From: Madurella fahalii
Taxonomy: Eukaryota; Ascomycota; Sordariomycetes; Sordariales
Reading direction: 5' to 3'
DNA length: 64,000 nucleotides
Assembly: GCA_029876055.1 (NCBI GenBank)
Contig: CM056880.1
Span: forward strand, 186,001 to 250,000
Below are positions 11,817 through 21,206 of the stretch, piece after piece; positions within the stretch are counted from its first letter, which is position 1; each line of letters opens with the position of its first letter. Made by a program: the position numbers and the translations under genes. The notes beneath the pieces are model-generated. The model made no database searches. It was not told the origin of the DNA and worked only from the letters and a program-made list of their open reading frames with translations.

Positions 11817-13785
11817 ATGGATCCTTCAACAGCGTCCGACAGCAGCAGGAGCAAAGAGGAGGAGAGACCCACGCATCCCAACCAGAAGCGTAGGAACAGC
11901 AATTTCAGAGAACAAAATGACGAGCAAGTTGAATGGGCTCCCGGCGCAGGACTCGAGCGCTTCGCTCACCTCGATCAAAAAGCCATCCTGAGAAAGGTAC
12001 CACCCCAATCCACCAGAATCTCATCAAAGGCATCACTCTAACACACGCACAGATGGACTTACGCCTAATCCCCATGCTCGCCATCCTCTACCTCCTCTCC
12101 TTCCTCGACCGTACGCATCCCCCTCCCCTTTTCCACCCCGCTCCAACTAACCCCACCCCCCAGGCGGCAACATCGGCAACGCCAAAATCGAGGGCCTCCA
12201 AGAAGACCTCAACATGACCAACGACCAGTACAACATGACCCTCACAGTTTTCTTCTTCACCTACTGCGCCTTCGAAGTCCCTTCCAACCTCCTCCTCAAG
12301 AAACTCCGGCCCTCCCGCTGGCTACCCACCATCATGGTCGCCTGGGGCATCGTCATGACCCTCATGGGCATCGTCCAGGGATATTCTGGCCTGCTCGCCG
12401 CGCGCATCTTCCTGGGTGTCACCGAGGCGGGATTGTTTCCTGGCGTGGCGTACTACCTCACTATGTGGTACACGCGTGGGGAGTTGCAGTTGCGGCAGGC
12501 CATGTTCTTCAGTGCGGCGTCGATTGCGGGGGCATTTAGTGGGTTGTTGGCGTTTGCGATTGCGAAGATGGATGGGACGGCGGGACTGGAGGGGTGGAGG
12601 TGGATTTTTATCTTGGAGGGGATTGCGACGGTGGCGGTGGCGCTGGCGGCGTATTTTTTGTTGTATGACTTTCCCGAGACGGCGGGGTTTTTGACCGAGG
12701 AGAAGAGGGAGTTTGTAGTGTTTTGGTTGAAGTATCAGGGGTTGGCGGACCCGGCGAGGAAGAACGAGGAGGCGGGGAGAGCAAGGCATATGGTTGCGGA
12801 GGCGGATGAGTTTAAGTGGTTGTATGTGCGGCAGGCGTTTACCGATTGGCAGATTGGGTGAACATTTTTGTGTATTGGGGAGTAAGTTTTCTTCTGCTGC
12901 TGTTGATATGGAGGGCTGACAGGTGTGCGCAGATTGTTTGTCCGTTGTATGGCATCAGCTTGTTCTTGCCGACGATCATTCGCGAGTTGGGGTATACGAG
13001 CAGCACGGCTCAGTTGATGACGGTTCCAATCTATATCACCGGTATGTTCAATTGATGCTCTTTCTTTGCTCATTTTGTGTCTACCCTGTTGTTTCGGGAG
13101 CAGTGAGGAGGGGACACCGGAGACAACCCAAAAAACTCCCGAAAATGGAGATAATGAGCTGACATCTGCCACCAGCGGCGATACTCGCCGTGGTGTTTGC
13201 TTACATCTCGGATCGAGCTGGGAAGAGGAGTCCGTTCATCATCGGGTTCTTGTTTATCATGATTGTTGGGTTCTCCATGTAAGTTTGGCCGGGTTCGTCC
13301 TTTGTCTTCCGTCTCTGACAACTGCAGGTGCATCTCCACCACAAACCCGAGGGTCGTCTACGCCGGCGTATTCATCGCAGCCTGCGCCATCTATCCCGCC
13401 TTCCCAGGAGTCATCAGCTGGCTGTCCAACAATCTCGCCGGGTCCTACAAACGCAGCGCCGGCATGGCCATTCAGATTGGTGTTGGAAACCTTGGTGGAG
13501 TGAGTATTTTCGGCTTTCTTGTCGTTGAACAAGTGCTAATGACTGCAGGCAATGGCGTCGAACTTCTACAGAGCCCGAGACTCCCCGAGATGCATTCTCG
13601 GCCACGGTCTGGAGTTGGGTTTCATTGCCGCCGGTATTGTGGCTTCGTTCATTCTACTTGGCAGCTATTCGATGATCAACAAGAAGAGACGGCGCTTGGT
13701 GGACGATGAGACGTCGGTGAAGTACACCAACGAGGAGCTATCTAGAAAAGGGGACAAGGCAGTTACATTCAGGTACATGTACTAG
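11817..13785 (+). CDS. DAL5-type MFS transporter (allantoate/vitamin permease family), one base missing
   Basis: Seven exons fit: 11817-11996, 12053-12110, 12164-12881, 12933-13041, 13176-13278, 13328-13499 and 13549-13785, all with GT-AG introns. Helices include LIPMLAILYLLSFLDRGNIG (helix 1 and the conserved LDR.N), FFFTYCAFEVPSNLLLKK, and RIFLGVTEAGLFPGVAYYL. The end reads ASNFYRARDSPRCILGHGLE, diagnostic of the anion:cation symporter (DAL5/TNA1/VHT1) family. Exon 3 stops prematurely at 12859 in DWQIG. One extra base in the run at 12854-12858 would give the expected W.IWVNIFVYWG, and the summed exon length (1577 nt) is one short of a multiple of three. Likely substrate is a small organic anion such as allantoate, nicotinate or biotin. 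Confidence 0.88.
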
Positions 13786-14008
13786 AGCAGGGCGCTGGAA
13801 AGACAAAGAGCTAGAGGTACAAGGTAACAATCTGGTTGTCCATTTTTTTGTGCATTTTGTGGGGCATGAACATCGAAACGATAGAACAGGAAGCTCCCCA
13901 ACCCCATCCTTTGTCGCTATCTCGCGGCGGCACAGAAGACATTGTAGCCCTCGCCAAATTCCTTCCGGCAGTTGGCATCCGTGAAGACCTCCTCGCCCAA
14001 CGCCTTGC

Positions 14009-14383
14009 TCAGGATGCACTATTTGAACCTTTAGCGACGTAATTGCATGGCACTTTCACCGAGGTAGGTATTCTTACTATTTGCCCATCGCCGTAAGGAA
14101 TGCGGATGCCACCGCTTTGGGCGCAGAGTGGCTCCAGCCCCGTTTTCTTTGTGGCAGGATTGTTGCAATTGCACATCCACGGAATAAGAGGACCGCCCTT
14201 ATCGAGAATACCCTCGAACAAGTCGCCTTTTGGAACATCCCAAGGGGGATTGGCGCCGCCGTTTCCAGGCCCGGGATACCAGGGGTGGGAGGGGCTGGGG
14301 TAGTAGCCCCCGGCGGGCGCGGGCGCGGTCGAGACCAGCCCGGCGCCTCCGAGGGACAAAATGGCGAGAAGGACGCTTTTCAT
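14009..14383 (-). CDS. small secreted protein, Pro/Tyr/Trp-rich N-terminal half
   Basis: A 124-residue protein begins MKSVLLAILSLGGAGLVSTA, a standard signal peptide with cleavage near residue 20. The mature N-terminus is rich in Gly, Pro and aromatics (GGYYPSPSHPWYPGPGNGG). The C-terminal half has four cysteines (MCNCNN, LCAQ, PCNY). No dibasic-separated repeats are present; the only dibasic site is KK near residue 80. It is transcribed away from the UstYa-like gene at 14895, sharing a 511-bp intergenic region. It could be an effector-like secreted protein or, speculatively, the peptide partner of that oxidase. A further 3' exon cannot be excluded. Confidence 0.65.
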   Translation of the reverse strand: MKSVLLAILSLGGAGLVSTAPAPAGGYYPSPSHPWYPGPGNGGANPPWDVPKGDLFEGILDKGGPLIPWMCNCNNPATKKTGLEPLCAQSGGIRIPYGDGQIVRIPTSVKVPCNYVAKGSNSAS

Positions 14384-14894
14384 GGTGTGAGGGTGGAGTT
14401 GAACGATGTCGTGGGAATGAATGACTGATAGGGACTTGCAGTGTTCTTCGCCCCTGTCGCTATTTTATGCTTCTCTACGCGCCCCTGGGATTCGGGTTTG
14501 TGGGGTGGGAGTCTCGCCTGCCGAGCCGAGCGCAACTACCGCCCGGGTCATCCGGCCATTTTTTCACGTCACCTCCCGGCGCGGAATAGTCTTCGGGAAT
14601 GCCGTTGTCGATTTCCTATTTGTGCATAGTTGCGTAGATATTGTTTTTTCCCTGACGTGTCTTGTGATTGGTTGCGTTATAAAGTGCATGTGGCTCCCGC
14701 TTTCAACCAATACTTGTCAGCTTGCCCGGGAAATTCCACGGCTTCCAGGCTTCCGAACTGGGGTGAGAACCGGTCGCTTCACAACCGTTTTAACCGAGTG
14801 GTTTATTCGACGACGGTTTACAATTACTTGTCCCTGTCCACCAAAATGATTCCATTCAAGGTTCTTTTTGTTGTCACATTGCACCGGAGCAGCC
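14384..14894. promoter_or_regulatory. divergent intergenic region between secreted protein and UstYa-like gene
   Basis: 511 bp separate the two start codons and must hold both promoters. No strong TATA box or palindromic operator was identified by eye. Confidence 0.4.
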
Positions 14895-15883
14895 ATGGCA
14901 CCCTCTTCACCAAGGTACTCGAAGTTGAAAGGGGACGCATTGTCGGAACAAAGCAGCACATATGAAGAAGAAGAAAGATTCGGAACACGGCGACAACAAT
15001 GGACCACGACGCGATGGATAATTGTCCTCTTTGCCTCGCTCCTATCCACCAATATCCTGACCGGAATCGTGGCAACAAGAGTAGCCCACTCCCGCCACAG
15101 GGCCGCGTTCGTGCCACCTTATGGCGTGCCACCATTCTTCAACAACATCTCGCTTGATCTTCATTCTCAAGAGATTTACGCGCCACTATACGACAGATCA
15201 CACAGTATTTATCGCAAGCATGACACACCGGAGACGGAGGTGGCTTGGCGGGAACTGAGCCAGCTTGGTCCGTATCCTATTTTCTCGCTTCCCCTAATTT
15301 GCCCCAGCCATCGGGATGCTAACAAAAGGCTCAGATTCTGGACTCCTCCTACTACCAAAAGAACAAGCCGCCCAAGTGGGCATCGACCCGGCAAGGCACG
15401 CCTACTGGAACGATCCCGAACAGGGCCTGGTTGGGTACCCAGTCCGACTGGAGGCGACTCACCAGCTACATTGCCTGAATGTACTACGGCGCTTCTCGTA
15501 CTTTCACTACAACTTCACCAACGAATACGATACGCCGCTCAAAAATGTCCCGTTTCACTACAGGAGGATACACGTTGGTGCGTCTACCCCCTCTACATAG
15601 TCAAACAGACGACGTCAAGTTCCGAGAGGAAGCGACTGACTCAGTCTTTCATCCAGACCACTGCGTAGACTATCTCCGCAATCGCTTGATGTGTCTGTCG
15701 GATATGGGCATCATTCCATATTTCTGGTACGAAAACGAGGGCGACTTGGTCGGAGACATGTCGCGTACGTTTACTTGCCGCAACTATGAATCTGTGAGGC
15801 AATTCGTCAAGGCAAATGCCCAGAAGGCGGATGGGAGGGTCAAGCCGAAGGAGGGGGATTATGTTTTGTGGGACTATATTTGA
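14895..15883 (+). CDS. UstYa-like (DUF3328) membrane oxidase
   Basis: Three exons (14895-15267, 15329-15577, 15657-15883) give 282 residues; the first intron has a GCTAAC branch site. A charged N-terminus precedes one membrane helix (WIIVLFASLLSTNILTGIVA, about residues 39-58). The lumenal part has both family motifs: HQLHC (in EATHQLHCLNVLRRF) and HVDHC (in RRIHVDHCVDYLRNRLMC), the second formed only after splicing. UstYa-type proteins catalyse oxidative cyclisation of Tyr-containing peptides in ustiloxin-type RiPP pathways, and others act in different pathways. An in-frame upstream ATG at 14868 exists, but MAPSSPRYSKLK at 14895 is the more usual N-terminus. The frame is intact. Confidence 0.88.
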
Positions 15884-17162
15884 CGCCACGGTGGGAGACT
15901 GTCCAGTCGTGTTCTGTTCCGATCGGTCGTATCACCCCCTGAACAGAGGGGTTGGATAGAGATGAAGGCCGATTCGCAAAATTGTATGAATGCTCCGGGC
16001 AAAAGAAACCTGGAAGGGTCCCCTTGGCCAGTGCCAGGACGTGTACCAACACGGTCAAAACGCCTTCCTGCATTGTGAAAAGGCTTTTTTCAGTTACATT
16101 CTTGGAAGGCGTTCCTGGGTTGTAAACAGGCCTTCCTCCGTGTTGGGAAGGCCTTGCACAATGTTGACGAAGCCTTTTATAATAATATAATTACTACATT
16201 TCTAAATGCACTTAAGGTGCTTTCAGCACGAAAACACGCCTTTAGAAATGCTCGAGAACGGTGTACTGTGTTTCCACACGGCCTAGCTTCGGCCAGAGCC
16301 TTTGTCAAGGCCACCGAAAGTTCCGCTGCCCTCAACGACCTTGACACCTTCGGCCGCATCGTCGGCTGAGATTTGTGACCGCGTTTTCCCTCTTCCGATG
16401 CGGGGCGGCAATGATCGTTGTTTCATGGCGTTGTCGCTGGCTCCGAGTGGCCAGCTGGGGAGAACCGCCGAGACTGGTCCCCGTGGGGCGGGGATGCCCC
16501 TGCTGCGCTTCGCGTCATCCCGCCTCGTCGCTGGCTACGACCGAGGAGCTTCGGCCAAGGGCCGATTCGCATGATCCAATGCCGATGCCGTGGCGTTTGG
16601 AATTTGGCGTCGCGTGAAAGACGGGAGATCAGCAGTTGCGGGGAATCGCTTGGCGAGGCAGCTGATGGGATCGGGGACCAACCCGTGCCAAGAGACCTGG
16701 CTGGCTGATGATGGACCAGCGGACCCTTTCAGAGACTGGACGGTGACCACCTGCGAGTTGAAGAAAGTGGTGGGAATTGTGCCTCTCTGCAACTTGAGGA
16801 AGGCGCGGCCCGCAAGGAATGCCGAAGCCGCACCCCCCACAAATCTTCCGAGCCAGTGGCCGAGACAGCCTGACGTTCCAGGCGGCACGAAAGAACAGAA
16901 GTCACCGGATTCCAGCGCCGAATCACGATGGAGAGAGTGTTTGATCGAGGCACATCACCGACAGTTGTCGGCATCGAGGCCTGCATGACGGGCTTGAAAT
17001 GGAAATCCATGCGGAAATATCCCCGACCCTTCTTTGACCCAAGCATAAATGGTCGCTCTTGCCCATTTTGAGACGCCGAAAATTATCGTCATCCGCAACC
17101 ACCGCTCCCTACGCTTTCCATCTCAACCTTTTCAACAATCTCGACTTCCATATCTTGTCAAA
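15884..17162. other. intergenic, compositionally uneven, imperfect short repeats
   Basis: 15990-16370 contains imperfect repeats of an AAGGC(C)TTCC-like word around an AT-rich stretch at 16180-16205. 16370-16950 is GC-rich with overlapping frames on both strands but no domain or signal peptide. The last ~100 bases are the pyrimidine-rich leader of the HsbA gene. Confidence 0.4.
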
Positions 17163-17747
17163 ATGGTTTCTGTCCGCCTCCTCGCAGTCGCCTTTGCGGC
17201 TCCTCTCTTCGCGGCCCTTACCCCCCAGCAGATTGTCGACAGCCTCCAAGTGCTCACCACCAAATCGCAGGCCCTGCAGGCCCCGGCGCAGTCGATTACC
17301 ATTATCAATGGTCCGCTTATCGTCATCGGTCTCGGGCCTTTCCCACAAATCATCACTGGCTTTGGTGACATCGTTTCAACTGCGACAACCGCGGCCGCTG
17401 CTCTGCCGGGTACCGCCCAGATCACCACCGACGCTGACGCCACGGCTGTTGCCGACGCCTTCCGCGAGTTTGTCCGCGTCCACCAGGTCCTCCTCAACAT
17501 CCTGATTGGGAAGGCAGGCCTATTCCAGACCGTGCCCGTCATCGGTGCTCCCGTTGCGGCCGCCCTTCGCCAGGTCGAAGCTATCGTCGACACTGTCGCC
17601 TTCGCGATCGCCGACCTCGTCGATCCAACCACCCAGAAACAGCGGCTTTATACTGACCGCAGCTCCCTGAAAGGGACTCTCACAATCACCGTCAACAGCT
17701 ATGACGGCCTCAGCCTCTCAAAGGTCAAGCGCGAGTTCCGTGCTTAG
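17163..17747 (+). CDS. HsbA-type cell-wall/hydrophobic-surface-binding protein
   Basis: The intronless 194-residue frame starts MVSVRLLAVAFAAPLFAALT, a signal peptide. An Ala/Thr/Ile-rich helical body follows with no cysteines: TPQQIVDSLQVLTTKSQALQ, DAFREFVRVHQVLLNILIGK and VAAALRQVEAIVDTVAFAIA. This matches the HsbA family (galactomannoprotein MP1-related), whose members are secreted and coat hydrophobic surfaces or cell walls. The upstream ATG at 17049 is in frame, but its extension is not signal-like, so 17163 is preferred. It converges with the double-HXXHC gene at 17877-18631, 129 bp apart. Confidence 0.85.
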   Translation: MVSVRLLAVAFAAPLFAALTPQQIVDSLQVLTTKSQALQAPAQSITIINGPLIVIGLGPFPQIITGFGDIVSTATTAAAALPGTAQITTDADATAVADAFREFVRVHQVLLNILIGKAGLFQTVPVIGAPVAAALRQVEAIVDTVAFAIADLVDPTTQKQRLYTDRSSLKGTLTITVNSYDGLSLSKVKREFRA

Positions 17748-17876
17748 GAAGCTCACAATCAATCGGAGGAAAAACCAAGGACATGTATCCCCACCCATCA
17801 TGTTTTCCCAAGCTATCATACGGCCAAGCCCATCTAGCATAGCAATCACTCCTAGCAACCCAATAAAATCCACTAC

Positions 17877-18631
17877 TTATTTCCCCCCCTTCCCACCCTC
17901 CGCATGCTCCCCGTGCCCAACAACCAACTTCCCATCAAACCTAGAATCCATCACCACATCCACCTCCACCAACACCCTCCCCTCTGGCTTCGGCTTCCTC
18001 AACAACTCCCCACAATGCCTCACATGCGGCACGTTATCAAACCGATCCTCCAACACGCTCCCCGACATCCTCAACCGCATATACTTCTCCCAGTAAAACA
18101 CACAGTGCGCCAAATGCCACTCCCTATCCACCCAGAACTTGCCGTCCTTGCCCATCGCTGCGATTTGATCCTCGGTTATGGGTACCGTCCCGTTTTCATC
18201 GGCGTAGTATGTCCATGTTCCGTTGGGGCCGGGGCCAGAGCGGGAGAATTCCGCTGTGAGGTCTTTGTCTCGGCAGTGGGGGGAAGCCAGGCGGCGGCTA
18301 GGGCGTCGTATGTGCAGTTCAATGGAAGGGGATCAGGGAGGCAGGTGCAGTTTGGGGAGAGGGAGGGGGGAAGGGTCCAGGGGCGGTAGGGGTCTGGTTT
18401 GGGGGGGGGCTTTTGTTGATGTTGAAGATAGGAGGAGAGGAGGGAATATAGGCCGTAGAGGGCGAGGAGGGTGGTGAGGAGGTTGAGGAGGATGGGAAAG
18501 ATGCGGCGTCTTTTGTGGGGGTTGGGTTCTTGGTTGGGTTCGGGGTCGTAGAAGGTCTTTTCGGTGGTGTCGGATTCGGAGTGGTTGTCGGTGGGTTTGA
18601 GAAGGGGGGAGGATGGTTCTGAGGAGGTCAT
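17877..18631 (-). CDS. UstYa-like double-HXXHC membrane protein, one base missing
   Basis: From ATG at 18631 the protein has a Ser/Pro-rich cytoplasmic tail, a basic HKRRR stop and one helix (IFPILLNLLTTLLALYGLYS), then CTYDALAAAWLPP. The frame shifts in the six-base G run at 18278-18283. Adding one base gives PHCRDKDLTAEFSRSGPGPN, then GKFWVDREWHLAHCVFYWEK and FDNVPHVRHCGELL, ending at 17877. Total length 755 nt is one short of a codon multiple. HLAHC and HVRHC are two HXXHC motifs, giving the UstYa-like architecture, though this subfamily (conserved AWLPPHCRD) differs from canonical UstYa. The lesion sits in a homopolymer and may be a sequencing error. Confidence 0.75.
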
Positions 18632-19428
18632 GGTTTCTGGTTTGGTTCAAAGGAGAGTATGGGCAGATTTCCTTGGAAAATCGTTGGCCTCCTTTTTTGA
18701 GCGACGGTGGTTGAGGTGAAAGGGGGATGTGAGAGTCTCTGAGGACAAAACTGACCTCAGACAGGGGGTCGCAGAGATACCCTCGACGTCAACAACCATC
18801 GGACCAACACCATAGCCAGTTACCGACAACTTGTATTTTCAGCCTTCTTTCCCTTCGAGCGAGATTTGGGCCATCGCGATGGTCGGCGTCGAGTTGAACC
18901 GTTTGGATATTGTCTTTCGTTGCATCACAGGCACTGCCACAGTTTGCGGTCCCAGGCGAGTTTTGAGCCCCATAAGTATATCCTGCTGTGATTGATTGAG
19001 CAGAAGCGAGGAGGTGCGCCGACAACAATTTACCGGTCTTGGAAAAGGGGGAAATGTTGGTTGCGCACGGGCGGGGCGACCCATTGACCAATAGGGGCTC
19101 AGGGGTAATTGTGCTGCAACAGCTTACTCCCGTTGCGGCACCGGTGAGCCGTGCAACACCAGTGTGACGCAAAGGTTCAATAAGTGGTTGTGGTAAGTTA
19201 ATGTGCGTTGTTTTGCATCTGGAAGCACAGCCTCACTGCCCCTTTCGATGAAAGCTATCTTTGGATTCCGGGACTCAGCAAATGCAGTGCTGGCCATATC
19301 CCCGGTATGATTTGGTCCAGGTTACCGGGGTTTTGTTAAGTAAGCAATATAGACAAACAGGAACCACGAGAATTGAAGGACCTCGCAAAACCAATACATT
19401 GTGCAACCTTATCCTGCCAAGTATCTAC
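18632..19428. other. no gene recognised; transition from GC-rich to RIP-affected sequence
   Basis: A minus-strand frame at 18789-19172 is open but shows no signal peptide, domain or splice support. Nonsense-rich sequence begins around 19200. Confidence 0.4.
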
Positions 19429-20490
19429 CTACTTCGCGTGACCGTCGTGGTGGATGCTATCTACGTTGGTAGCAATGCCAATCTTATCACCGCCTTGTCC
19501 ATCGGCAAAAACTTCTCCGAGGATCGGATGGACCACTAGGCCCGGCTTCTGGGGATCGAATGCCCTCTCCTTGACCCATTTGGCCAGTGGCTCCCACTTG
19601 ACACATTAGTGGTTTCCGTTATCCATAGCGATAGGTAGCCGTTCCCTGGGGGATTGTGTTAGTGTGCGGTTAAGAGACTATCGAGGAAAAGACTTACGGT
19701 GTCCAGTGAAGTGGAATAAGTGTTATGTCTGCATTACATTGCACATATTACCGCAGCCAGTCGAGGCAGTGTTCTGGATATGTTAGTTATCTTCCTAAAA
19801 CGTGGTGTAAAAGAAGCTCACCGGTATGTGCCAAGAGCCTAAAAACATCCGATCCATTCAAGCCCTAATAGTAGTAGTCCTTGTAGAGGTAATGATGGAG
19901 CCTTTTAACGCAATGGAGCCCGTAATGGACTGCCATGGTGTTCCAGTATCCGGAACCGTCCGTAAGTTTAATCAAGTCGTTATTATAGGCGAACTGATCC
20001 ATATCAGACTTTTAGAGGTGGATGTTAATATCCCTAAGGATATTTTCCCATTCCTCTTCGATCTCTAGCCGGGGAGGCCTAAAGAAGTTAGTTAGCTTAC
20101 GAGTGTTGGCGGAGCCATTAAGCGAGTAGACTGCGCTTAGCTTAAACTTCTTACCTTTATACCGGACCACATCACGGGCGGTAGCTGGAGAGTGTAAGCT
20201 CGGTGGCGGTAAGTGTGAGATGCTAACTTACAGTATCGGTTCTGTGGCCCATGGGAACAGATGGCAGCAGACCATGTGTTATAGGAGATGGCGACGATGA
20301 GGTTTGCGATAAGTAGCACCCTATAAAGTGCCAGAAGCGGAAGACCCCGGGACCAGTACTGTAGTCCACGGCGAGGGACAGGCATATCGGTATCCCCTTC
20401 CGTCACATAGGTAGCGCCTTTCTCCGACAGGTCCGAGTCGCTTGTCCTCAGCGAAGCGTACCCCCCCATAAGTCGAGTAGCTAGGTTCAT
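19429..20490 (-). pseudogene. UstYa-like (DUF3328) gene, RIP-decayed, splice sites retained
   Basis: ATG at 20490 starts MNLATRLMGGYASLRTSDSD; a membrane helix follows (LPLLALYRVLLIANLIVAIS). Downstream are FRPPRLEIEEEWENIL, GSGYWNTMAVHYGLHCVKRL (first motif, with the leading His apparently exchanged for Tyr) and, across an intron near 19793-19841, HTEHCLDWLR, an intact second HXXHC. CNADITLIPLHWTP, another intron, then CVKWEPLAKWVKERAFDPQK complete the family pattern; the frame ends at 19429. Four in-frame stops (after INIHL, KDYYY, CLDWLR and GNH) interrupt it. Exon frames agree across both retained introns. Confidence 0.82.
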
Positions 20491-20976
20491 ATTATAATAG
20501 GTTCCCCGCTTGTAAGTTGATTTTGGCCGAGTGTGATGAAGGGAAGAGAGATTCTAAGATCTCTATGGGGTTTGCTACGTTTATCACTGTGGTGTTGTGA
20601 TAGATGTATGTTGCCCGCGTAAGTAATACCCGGCACCAGATTGTAGCGTAGCTGTGTTTCCTCTCCCTACCTTACATCGAAGGGAACCTTTATTAAAACA
20701 ACAATAAAGAAGTATATGGCGGCTGAATGTGACTTGATCTTGTCGGTGTCTATCGAGGACGTCGGTAAAGTCGACCTTTGGGTAAATATCGGAGTCCTTT
20801 GATGGTGATGTCGGACTTGTAGTCCGTCGTCGTCTTTGCTGAAAGGGAAGCCATCCACCTCTAAGTATAAAAAGGCGTGTCTTTCCCTCCTTTTATGGCT
20901 TGTTCTTTCCTTATCAGTTAACATATTATCTCGACAACCAAGCATCTCGTCCTTAAGACAACAACTAACTAGCAAA
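20491..20976. promoter_or_regulatory. divergent promoter region with TATA box at 20866-20875
   Basis: The 486 bp between the decayed UstYa-like start (20490, minus) and the signal-peptide exon (20977, plus) contain TATAAAAAGG at 20866-20875. A pyrimidine-rich stretch and an ACAACAACTAACTAGCAAA leader precede the plus-strand ATG, a well-formed fungal promoter and 5' UTR. Confidence 0.6.
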
Positions 20977-21049
20977 ATGCAGCTCTCTAAGATTGCCTCT
21001 ATCTTCATCGCCCTCGCCCTCGGCGTGCAGGCTGCTCCCACTCCTGATG
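20977..21049 (+). pseudogene. signal-peptide exon of a small secreted protein, cut off by a transposon
   Basis: A textbook signal peptide (MQLSKIASIFIALALGVQAA then PTPDG) follows the TATA box and leader at 20866-20976. The frame runs into a candidate donor (GGTCGGTGC) and a T-rich intron-like stretch. The pogo-type transposon starts at about 21104, and no continuation is visible beyond it. The mature protein is therefore unknown. Its position, divergent from a UstYa-like gene, is that of a RiPP-type precursor, but any secreted protein would fit. Confidence 0.6.
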
Positions 21050-21103
21050 GTCGGTGCCCTTCTCTTTTTTGTTCTCTTTCCTTTTTGCTTTCTTTTTGAA
21101 TTA

Positions 21104-21151
21104 TATAACGTATATTATAAGCGAGCTGACCATATAAGCGAGCTGACCACT
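21104..21151. repeat. left terminal inverted repeat of the pogo-type element
   Basis: Perfect inverse of 22923-22971. It contains two tandem copies of an ATAAGCGAGCTGACC word, a plausible double binding site for the transposase. Similarity continues inward for a few more bases with two mismatches. Confidence 0.9.
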
Positions 21152-21206
21152 TCTCACAGCGACGCGTCCCCCTTACACAAAATACCAAATTTCTTTACAA
21201 CTAATA

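Noticed and set aside
14009..14383. Secreted protein as a classical UstA-type precursor
   Set aside because: It lacks tandem core repeats separated by KR sites, so it is annotated only as a secreted protein; the pairing with UstYa is reported as a hypothesis.
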